Source: Phoronis ovalis (taxonomy: Eukaryota > Phoronida > Phoronidae). From it: a stretch of DNA of 13,005 bases. Shown one piece after another: positions 1-8,300 of the stretch. The DNA is taken from positions 1-13,005 of the forward strand of contig JAOXYB010041116.1 in NCBI GenBank assembly GCA_028565635.1, read 5' to 3'. Below the pieces are notes generated by a model that did not search any database, had not been told where the DNA came from, and worked only from the letters and a program-made list of their open reading frames with translations. The translations under genes and the position numbers were made by a program. Each line of letters opens with the position of its first letter. Position 1 is the stretch's first letter.

Positions 1-114
1 CAAATGCTTGTAAACAAACTGTTGGCAGAAATTTCGAAATGTCGAGAATCACCATGCTTCGTCTGCTGACGAATCTTAGTCCAATCAGTGACGATTTCCG
101 GTAGCCACATTTTG

Positions 115-445
115 AAGGGCAATTTGTTATAAGTCTAGGTGGTATTTTAGAATGACCTTGAAATGTGGGTCAAACAGCAATCTTAAAGCTCAATATTTTT
201 TGTAGTCCTCAAGCTGTTTTTGCTCGTATCTTGAAACTGCTATGTATAGAGATTGTTTGAAACGAGAAGGTAAATGGTTAGCATTGATTTTGACCTACAT
301 CACTTCCAATATGGCCAACTGGTGGGCAAATTTGTTCCTTGTAAGAAGGGTTGCGTGCTTAATTTAAAGGCGGCTTGTTATAAAGGCCAGAGGTGGGTGG
401 GTGGTAATGGCTAGGTGTTATTTTAGAATGATCATGAAATAAAAA
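115..445. repeat. Degenerate interspersed repeat (family copy 1)
   Basis: The stretch carries hallmark segments that recur elsewhere in the window. One is a block around 136-190 reading 'ctaggtggtattttagaatg' followed by a gaccttg...ggtcaaa segment; it recurs near 408-440, 2420-2480 and 2878-2935. Another is a block around 295-340 ('cacttccaatatggccaact', then tttgttcc) that recurs near 2310, 2615, 2745 and 3240. Two diverged units appear to lie in tandem here. No coding capacity is visible. Non-autonomous element or ancient satellite-like repeat; class not determined. Confidence 0.6.
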
Positions 446-479
446 CTATGTTTCTATTTATTACACATTATGTTTGTAG

Positions 480-785
480 CCAATATGGATACTTGTGAGA
501 GAGTCCGCTTGCGTAAAAACTGGAAAAATTTTCTGCAAGACATAGATGTCGATCTTATTTTGCCATCTATGATCAGTAAAGGGCTTGTTACCTCAACAAA
601 GAATGAAGAAATCCTAAAACCAGCCACTACCCAGAAAAAGAATGAAATTTTTATGCTACACGTATTGTCATTGAATTCAGTAGATTATGCATCATTTCTT
701 GACATTCTTCAAGATAATCATTGGTGGTTGAGGGAGTGTTTGAAAGACACTAAAATAACACCAGCAGATATTGCAAAGTTTTCAG
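480..785 (+). CDS. CARD-domain protein, CARD exon (probable start ATG 485)
   Basis: This exon encodes a caspase-recruitment (CARD) six-helix death-fold domain, a homotypic interaction module of apoptosis and innate-immune adaptors and caspases. The evidence is the helix pattern after the Met at 485: a basic first helix (RLRKNWKNFLQDID), helix 2 with VDLILPSMISKGL, the STKNEEI turn, helix 4 with KKNEIFMLHVL, helix 5 with DYASFLDILQD, and helix 6 with WWLRECL. An acceptor with a pyrimidine-rich tract ends at 479, so an upstream non-coding exon is likely. ATG 485 has A at -3 and G at +4. The frame stays open to a stop at 887-889, but the last 34 residues do not look like a CARD or other domain. 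A donor 'tcag|gtattt' after 785 (phase 1) joins in phase to 1326. No caspase or other partner domain is visible nearby. The CARD fold is well supported; the gene boundaries are not. Confidence 0.72.
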
Positions 786-1325
786 GTATTTATGTAAACT
801 ATTTTAGTTTCGCAGCAAAAAAAAGTGATCCCATGATAAATGTTTATATTGCAGTAGTTCTATTTCAGAATGAAGCTTCCATTACCTAGTTAGTATACAG
901 TAAAGTAATTAGCAGTCATAGTCATGACCTCTGACCTTTTGACATACCTGCCAAAATTTCGGTCTAGAGAGTTTGAATTATGGAAATAGTTTTACTAAAA
1001 TGGATTGCAGATGTAGTAATTAAATGTCATGTGACAGTAAATCTATAGTTGATCTATTTTGTAAATTAAATGAACAATCAGCAACATATAATTATATAAA
1101 TCATGGTTCCTATCTCATTTATGTTACCAAAACTGACTAAAGCGATTCTTGTTTGATTGGCTGATAGCTAAGTAATTGAGTGTTAATCCCACAGTAGCCA
1201 TCTTGAAACATAACAATGGTATGACTTAGGCTATAGTAAGCGGTATAGTGATTTACTATACTGCAAAGCATTCATGTATCTTATAATGTTGGAATTATGT
1301 TGTATTTTGTTTCACACTTTTCCAG
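786..1325 (+). other. Probable intron of the CARD gene
   Basis: The stretch is AT-rich, and I see no second domain or RNA gene in it. If the CARD transcript is not spliced, 786-889 is the 3' end of its ORF and the rest is intergenic. Confidence 0.35.
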
Positions 1326-1381
1326 ATGCAGAAAAACGCAGACAAATATTGAGTAAACTTACAACTGCAGAACAAAATTAG
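1326..1381 (+). CDS. Candidate terminal exon of the CARD gene
   Basis: A good acceptor (ttttccag ending at 1325) is followed by a phase-1-compatible frame. Joined to the donor after 785 it reads DAEKRRQILSKLTTAEQN and then TAG at 1379-1381. The joined ORF from ATG 485 is 357 nt and encodes 118 residues, mostly CARD plus a charged helical tail. After the TAG the same frame stays open for 23 more codons with a basic, coding-like composition (RLLDKVKRVF...). The stop could therefore be a recent truncation, or the exon could be spurious. The support is phase agreement and splice-site quality only. Confidence 0.4.
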
Positions 1382-1529
1382 AACAAACGTCTGTTGGATA
1401 AAGTCAAACGTGTGTTTACAGTTGGCAGAAAACCTTTAACACATAAGTGTTGAAATATATCCAAATGCAGTAATGAAAAATGTAGCTTAGTACTTGGTAA
1501 TAGTACAATGTAGAAAACAAATTTATATA

Positions 1530-1830
1530 GACACTTCTGACAATGTTATTCATAGTCACTAGAGTGAATTGGCTGGAGTACGCCCCGGGCTGGAGACTTG
1601 AACAAAACAAGCAGCTATAGAAGAAATTCCTACCTTGAAGAGATTTTTGTCATTTTGTTTTGTTTTGCTTTCTTAGAGATGCATGCAAGATAGCAATATT
1701 TGTTAATTAGAAAGTTGACTGGCAATTGTCCTCTGGGTACTAACCCCTTAGTTATATACTTCCTTTATTTATCACACCCTTTTCCAGACATTCCACTCTA
1801 GCGATCATGAATAACATTGTGAGAAGTGTT
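1530..1830. repeat. Inverted duplication: arms 1530-1578 and 1782-1830
   Basis: The reverse complement of 1530-1578 matches 1782-1830 at about 40 of 49 positions by hand alignment, including a perfect 'atgaataacattgt' core and the CCAG acceptor-like edge. Both arms encode MNNIVRSV on opposite strands. The match fades beyond the arms. This is either a diverged inverted duplication of an exon or the terminal arms of a small element with a loop of about 200 bp. Confidence 0.6.
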
Positions 1831-1876
1831 GTTGTGAATCATAATAAGCAGCCTGATTTTTCACTTCCATATGAAG
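1788..1876 (+). CDS. Weak exon candidate, unrecognised
   Basis: A pyrimidine-rich acceptor ends at 1787. An open frame containing MNNIVRSVVVNHNKQPDF leads to a donor 'gaag|gtacag' after 1876 in phase 1. Its next phase-compatible partner would be 2031-2068. I recognise no domain. The acceptor side requires phase 2, which matches neither the 785 donor (phase 1) nor any other donor I can see upstream, so linkage to the CARD exon is not established. It may be part of the inverted repeat rather than a gene. Confidence 0.2.
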
Positions 1877-2030
1877 GTACAGATTTGGAAAAAAATACTG
1901 GTAGATTCAGCAATAATAAATATTGTACACTTACCATAATTTGACTCATTACTTTCAAAAAGAAAATATTTGCATTATTTTTTAATAAAATCTGATGTGT
2001 TTAATTTAATATTTTATGAAATATTTGCAG

Positions 2031-2068
2031 ATGCAGGCAACTTTTATTCTCAGGGTTGTTACAAGTAG
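2031..2068 (+). CDS. Weak short terminal exon candidate
   Basis: The acceptor 'atatttgcag' ends at 2030. The phase-1 continuation DAGNFYSQGCYK ends at TAG 2066-2068. It opens with 'atgcagg', closely resembling the opening of the 1326 exon ('atgcaga'), which may indicate a duplicated terminal exon or may be chance. Very short; low confidence. Confidence 0.15.
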
Positions 2069-2115
2069 ATTGCGGCAGCACAATTTTACTAAAAATACTT
2101 TATTGATTTTACTTT

Positions 2116-2160
2116 TAACTGTTATGCCCATCACTATATAGTGAATGGGCATATAGTTAT
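2116..2160. repeat. Imperfect palindrome centred at about 2138
   Basis: The left arm 'tatgcccatcactata' and right arm 'tatagtgaatgggcata' pair across 2123-2153 with one unpaired base. Weaker symmetry extends outward (aact / agtt). This could be a terminal hairpin of a small inverted-repeat element or a cruciform. A short (TA)n run follows at about 2178-2190. Confidence 0.55.
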
Positions 2161-2269
2161 CGTGTAGTCGGCATCATTATATATATATATCCTTTTCTTT
2201 GTCTTGCGGTAACAGCTACAACTTTTATTAGGACATCTTCATATTCAGCACAGGGTATTATTAAGTATA

Positions 2270-3440
2270 GGTCAAACTAAAGGTCAGATATAATTTTGAC
2301 CTCAATTACTTCTAATATGATCGGCTGGTTGCCATGTTTGTTCCCGCACATTGCACCACTTTCCAGAAGGACAAAGCATTGACTGGATGATTCAAAGGTG
2401 GATTCATTTAGAGCGTATAAGGTTAGGTGGCATTTTAGAATGACCTTGATAAATAGGTCAAATTTCAATCTGAATCTTTGACATTTTTCACTGTGCGTAA
2501 CACTTTCTTTGCCTTGCAATAACTGCTTCAGTTTTAACCAATCAGCTTCATTTTTAGTACAGGGTAAATACAGTCAAAGTACGTGTTAGGCATAATTTTG
2601 ATTTGGATCACTTTCAAGATGACTGACTGGCAGCCCTGTTTGTTCTCGAGATCGTACCTCGTAATAACAGCTTCAGTGTTTATCCAGTTTGCATCATTTT
2701 TGGTTAAGAGTAAGTACAGGTCAGTTTATTTTGATCCTGATTACTGATTACTTCCAAATAGCTGATATGTTTGTTCCCGAAAGAGTACATCATGTGACAC
2801 GGGTTTCCAGAAGGACCAAGCATTGTCTGGACTAATCAAAGATGGGTTCATGAAGGCTATAGGTGTGTGGGCGTATTAGGCTAGGTGACATTGTAGAAAG
2901 ACCTTGAAAATTGGTCAAAAGCCAATCTGAATCTTCTACATTTTTCATTGTGCACAACACATTCTTTATTTTGCAATAACTAGTTCAGTTTTTATCCAGT
3001 TACCTTCATATGTGGTACAGGGTACAGGTTGGGCATAACTATGACCATGATCAGTATGTCATGGTACATCTGTAGCCACAAAGACAAAGCATTGCCTGGA
3101 CGATTTAAAGGTGGGTTTAAGAAGACCCTCGAGTTGTTTTTTCCTGTATTTAGAAAATTCTAATACGAAAAGAAATTGTTTTAAATCAGAAGGTAAATGG
3201 TTGTGGATATATATGTCAGTGTGTTTTTGACCCGAATCACTTCCACTATTACCAACTGGGAGCCCTTTTTGTTCCTTTTAAGAAGCTTTGCCTGGATGAT
3301 TTAAAGGTGGGTTTATGGAGGTCAGAGGTGGGAGGATGATAATGACTAGGTGTAACTTGATCTGACAATTTAACGTTTTCCTACAGTTGTCAAGCCGTTT
3401 TACCCAGATCTTGAAACTCTGATACACGGAGTCGGAGAGA
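2270..3440. repeat. Cluster of degenerate tandem or dispersed repeat units
   Basis: At least four diverged units recur in the same order: 'attttgacc' then a TCACTTCCAA-like segment, a TGG(C/T)..GCC..TTTGTTCC segment, an 'agaaggacaaagcattg' segment, a 'gatttaaaggtgggtt' segment, a GGCTAGGTG...TTAGAATGACCTTG segment, a 'caatctgaatctt' segment, a 'ttgcaataact' segment, then 'cagggta'. Examples of the TTTGTTC block lie near 2335, 2635, 2767 and 3265. Examples of the AAAGCATTG block lie near 2373, 2820 and 3083. The spacing is irregular and units are truncated, so this reads as nested or tandem copies of a non-autonomous element. No ORF of note on either strand. Confidence 0.65.
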
Positions 3441-3444
3441 TTGC

Positions 3445-5115
3445 TTTAAAACTTCACTGCGGTGGGCATCTGTCTGCAAAGGCAGACCTCTTGTTAATAT
3501 TCAGGAAAGAAATTGTAAGTGTTTTATTGCATATATAACTGTTACAAATTGATTTTTGAATTAATAAAAGCTGCATCACGTGGTAAATCTGTTTTTTTTT
3601 CCTTTTCTTAGTTTCATAAGTAATGCAATCTAAGTGCAATGCACTATAAAAATGTAATAATCGAAAAATAAAACTGATGTTAACATCTCCAAATATAAAA
3701 CTTCTAATTTCTCCTTAAAATCAGACATCTGCTTATGAACAAAATGTTAGCACCTCAATATATAAAAGTCCTATTAATTAAAATTACCAAAAATTCTTGC
3801 TAATTAAAAGTAAATTAGTTTCTTAATATTTTGCCATATTTTGAGTTACCATGCATCTATTATTCCATCAGAACACTTATTCCTTGTGTAAAAAAGTAAT
3901 TTTCTTTATATGTTCTGCTTCTGAAATAGTACACAATAAAAAGCCGATTCCTGATTGGTCAAAAGTTAAAAGATTGAGGAATATAACGACACGTGATTAT
4001 CGTTCAGAAGGCACTAAGGAATGGCTTTACTGAGACTGTAAAGTACGAGACAAAATAATCGTACAATGTTTGAGAATGGTATCGATCCGCCTTCAAGGTC
4101 GAAATATTGTTTGACTATAAATTGGGCCTAAGTACACCATAGCATGAGACTTTGTTGACACTACATATGAATATAGTACCGGCATATTAATACACATATT
4201 TGTTTCTTTTGTGGGGGTGTGGCATTTTAATTTTGGGTGTTTTGTAATGTCAACATGTTGTACTTTCTGACTAAAGCAATAAAATTCCAGAGATCATTAC
4301 ATTTTTCTAAAAATCGGAATTTGAATTCCGGCCTATTTGCCACAGGAATAGTGCGATTCGTGGGACGATTTTGTTCTAATGCGATTTTCTCAAAATCAGT
4401 GTGGACAAGACTGCACAAAAATTTACTGGTAGTGTATGAAAGAATGTATACTCACATTATGAAGAGATAATAGTTCCGGGAATGTTGCTCTATTTGATAT
4501 GTGCATGAACGTTACACCATTTTTCTATTGAGTTGGACGGTGAGTCTAATGTTGTACCTAGGTCATAAAAATACTATAAAATGATATTCAAGAGGTATCA
4601 GCAAAATGATGTGAAAAAGAAAGTATAACTTAGCAGGGCTTATTTACTGTTTATTCTGTTTATAAAAACCCAGTGATAGACATGATTCTGAGGTTTTGGT
4701 GAAGCACCATTTCATAAAACAGTAATATTTAATACCATCCAAAAATGAAAATCAAGATACTTTATTAAGAATTATAAATGCTTCTTTGTGTATTATACAG
4801 TAAAACAATGATAACAATGTGGATTGAAATTAGATGAGAAAATGCATTGTCAAAATTATTATCTTGAACATTTAAATTGTTACTTAGTACCTATTATAAC
4901 CATCCCATAGGAAGCCAAGGAGATAATAATAAGTAATCCTAACAAAGCAGTGTATTTTAGAGAAAATAGGTGAGTACTATATTACAATTATACAGAAACA
5001 GTGAAAGTTAAAGTAGATAATGATATGCATATAGGACAATTTTTAATATTGTATGAACTTAAAAAAAAAGATGATTTAATCTTTCACAAAAAAGTGTTTA
5101 CTGTCGTTTATGCAG
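3445..5115. other. Gene-poor AT-rich intergenic stretch
   Basis: I see no domain, RNA gene or convincing exon in this stretch. Short open frames near 3851-4033 and 4237-4470 (and its antisense) have low-complexity or ordinary AT-rich composition and no flanking splice logic. It probably contains the upstream flank of the fusion gene. Confidence 0.5.
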
Positions 5116-5139
5116 ATGAATATTTGATGAAATGTTCCA

Positions 5140-5257
5140 ATTGCTTCCGGAAGCATTTATGACAAGTATCGCCGCTAGGTGTCAGAGTCACATGGAGCTT
5201 AAAATCCGGGGTTTTTCAAATTGGCGCTGTAGGGGTACAAGATGGTCCAAGGTAGAC
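5140..5257 (+). promoter_or_regulatory. Probable core promoter / 5' UTR of the fusion gene
   Basis: This patch is distinctly more GC-rich than its surroundings. It contains a perfect 12-bp palindrome GCTTCCGGAAGC at 5143-5154 (two back-to-back ETS sites), a TTGGCGC segment at 5221-5227 and CAAGATGG at 5238-5245, which matches the YY1-type motif often found at animal transcription starts. It lies immediately before the chosen start codon. An ATG inside the CAAGATGG box (5242) opens a 13-codon out-of-frame uORF ending at 5283 across the main start. No TATA box is evident. Transcription start not determined. Confidence 0.5.
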
Positions 5258-5337
5258 ATGAATTGTTTAGTGAACACGAGTAATCTGTTAGACGATTGGA
5301 AATCACCACAGTTTCGTGCTAACTATACCCAGAACAT
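5258..5337 (+). CDS. Fusion gene exon 1: N-terminus and KIX helix 1 start
   Basis: This exon encodes residues 1-26 and two bases of codon 27. After a short leader it reads [15 protein letters not shown], matching the opening of MED15 KIX (family pattern DWRS..FR....QIEDA). The donor GTAAGT follows at 5338 in phase 2; the split codon AT|T gives the Ile of the IEDA motif, which is strong evidence for the join to exon 2. The upstream part of the same open frame (5132-5257) is more likely 5' UTR or promoter. Confidence 0.8.
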
Positions 5338-8300
5338 GTAAGTGATATTGTCATAGGTTCTGCTAAGTTTATGTTTAACTAAATATCGAAAATAGTAATG
5401 ACGACATTTAAAGATGTCGCACACTCCGGGCACACATTCGTCGCCTACTGGAGTACTACTTTCAGTTTCAATTCTTGTTGCATTGGTTATCTTATTCTGT
5501 ATCTTATATGGTGTGCGACTGGTGTTGGTATATAAAATGCTAAAACTTTATTCTGTGCAGGTAGCTGCATGCTACAGCTAGACTAGCTAGTATTAGGGTG
5601 ACAAATGCTGTAGCATAAAGCCATAATAATAATTATACTCTCCCAAGTAATTATGCACGGAAATTTCCAAAATCACTGGGCATGCAAGCGTACGGTAACC
5701 AGAAATACATTTTAATTACTATTAACTAGTAGGCATTAAGTGCGCCGTGTACACTCATCAAATTTTTTGCTTGCGGTAACAAACCCATGCATATTGTTTG
5801 CAAATATGGACTGGTAGATGAATACGCGATTCGAACCACCTGGGAGGCAGGCACTTGCAAAAGACAGTGGGGGTTAAGACCTCGTGAAATAAAACCCCAT
5901 GTTAAAAATTGCTTTCCAGAAATATACCTCATGATAAAAAATTATTTCCAAACTGGAAATGTGGACTGAATAATCCAAAATCACATATTTAGCTGACTGC
6001 ATATGGTGGCTATGTTTGTTTCACAAATAAGCTGTTAATTTTGTCACAAGCTTCTACTCCTCCTACGTCACTTGCAGGAACTTTGTGAAACTTGGTATAT
6101 ACTAGCTACTGGGCTATAATTTGGACGATGATTATGTAATCTGGTATCAATTTTTTTATTGTTTCCATTATGTCTGACTGGTGGCCATATTTATTCCTCA
6201 ATAAGCTGTTTATTTTGTCGTAAGCCTTTTCTCTTACACCACCAGCAAGAATTCATGAAACATGATATAACTAGAGGATAAAATTAAAGTAAATTAAACC
6301 ATGAAATAAAATATAGCATTTGCACATGATACCACTGGATAAGAAGTTACCCCTGCGTGGTATGTTCCAAATGTTAATGGCAATAAGGTATTTTACAGCT
6401 ATCATATACATATCACTTTCTCTGTTACAAACAAATCACTGATGCTGAAGTTCTTCTATCCTAATATCTGGAAGCTGCTAATGAGCATTTCAGTCATTTT
6501 CTGTGACTTTATATATCAAGCTAGCATATCTTACAGATAAACCATTTGGTGGTGGGGCTTGAAAGGCCATGTATATTCCCACATTCAGAAGTAAGCCGAT
6601 TATATGTTGCTTTGGAAAGTTAAATCTGTCTCCCTAATTACTACTTAAGGTTTGACAGCCAGACTGTTCTGGGAAGCAAATATCAGAATAAAACACTGTC
6701 TTGTCTGGTGCACAGTTTGCCACTTTAACTGAACATGGTTTTCAAGCAACATCAGAAAATGATTTAATATTTAAATGCATAAAATTTGAAATGTATTAGT
6801 TTGCAAGTAAATGCCCTAAATTTCTTTTTCTTCATCGGGTACTTCCGAGATATGGGGAACAGACTTGGGGGTGCTTCCGAATATTACCCCATTTCAATCT
6901 AATCATATGTAAATGAGCTATTTCTGTATTCTAAAATACTTTCTACATATTCTAGTTGGTACATTATAATTTGATTTACAAATGTTTGCCCAGATTAAAA
7001 CATCCGAGACATAATGCTGAAAAATTTCATTTGCAGTGAGGATGCAGTACAAGAATTGCATAGGTCTGGTAGACGGATATCTAATAACAGTATAGAAATA
7101 GAAAAATATGTGTTTGCCAAGGCTAGAACTAGGGTAAGCAGCGGATTGGCATTGCGTGTTACATTTCTAGTTTCAGAAGTCAAAGTCTCTTTAAGTAGAG
7201 TGTAGAAGTAGAAAATTGGAGATTTGCGGGCTAACGTGGAATTAATTGTTTGAAAATTGATAATATAATTTGTTATAATAGGCCTATGTAATTCTAATAA
7301 TTTTGATAAGTTTTTGACTAATTCCTGAAATAGAAATTTTCTCATTTACAAAAACAATTAGTTTTACATTTGGGAGTAAGGTTTGACCATTATTCTCCAG
7401 GTGGATAATTAATATTAATGTAGACATGAACATTTGGTGTCGTTCGTTGTGATTTTTGAAAATTAAATTATTACTGTAACAGTAATGATGTTAGTATAAC
7501 TACATAATTTTATGTGGCTGTATTTTTGTATATATCATAAGCAATATGTGATATGGTTATATACTTGATTAGATAATATTGTATGAGAACTCAGTTTTTA
7601 TGCAAACATCTGTTAATTGTTTTTTCAGGAGGAGTATTTGAGATTGATAACTAAGATGATTAAACTTGGGAAAGCACTGGCTAGTATGTATACAAGGAGA
7701 CATGTCCTCGTATTCGTTTCTGAAATACTTTTAAGCTACTTAGAATCTCTGAATGGTATTGTAATAATTAAATTAAACCATGAAATAAAATGTAGCATTT
7801 GAACATGATACTACTAGATAAGATGCATAAAGCCAATTCCAGTGAATATCAAGGTGTTGCCATGTGTTTTTAATATGCCTTTGATCAAATTCAAATCCAA
7901 TTTTTATATGCTTGGTTGCAATGTCCCTGCCATCTTTTATGTGAAAACTGTTGTTGTAGGGGTTACAATCAGATTTTTATGCCCATAACACTTGTGCATA
8001 TTATGTAACTATATATCACTTACCCAGTACAACAAGCATCTATTATTTTGCTTGTTGGCAAAAACCAAAGAACACTAACGGCATACAATAAACAGCTTTT
8101 GTTAGCATCTCAATTTATCTCAATATTGACTACTGTAACAATATTATTTTAGGCCCACGCATCCCAGTCTGTGATGCCCACTTGAATCCGATTGTTGGTC
8201 AAGATATGAATGTTAGGGATGTGATAATGTTTCCTCAAGCAGAGGTGCAGCTCGTGGATCACGGTGCTGCTATAGGAGATAAAAAAATCTGGTCAGGTGA

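Larger units (their letters stand above)
5338..7036 (+). other. Intron 1 (1699 bp)
   Basis: The longest intron of the gene separates two halves of the KIX domain. It contains a possible reverse tRNA-type relic near 5828, two tandem-like repeat units at about 5990-6260, and one copy of a 53-bp repeat at 6292-6344. No exon is needed or seen inside it, because KIX reads continuously from exon 1 to exon 2. Confidence 0.7.

Noticed and set aside
3472-3487. Small hairpin GTCTGC/GCAGAC
   Set aside because: The six-base stem has no context such as a T-run or gene end; chance is likely.
4227-4470. Overlapping open frames on both strands
   Set aside because: They are mirror-image frames in AT-rich sequence with no domain, splice context or start signal.
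5132-5257. In-frame N-terminal extension of exon 1 (42 residues from ATG 5132)
   Set aside because: It has no recognisable domain and overlaps the promoter-like motifs. MED15 proteins begin only a few residues before KIX. Kept as an alternative start, not as the call.
5828-5837. True tRNA gene on the minus strand
   Set aside because: Only the B-box is convincing; no acceptor-stem pairing or clear A-box was found.
7684-7802. Continuation of the exon 3 frame beyond the GTATGT donor
   Set aside because: It runs into the 53-bp repeat, has no KIX-like character, and the splice to 8153 restores phase and domain order.
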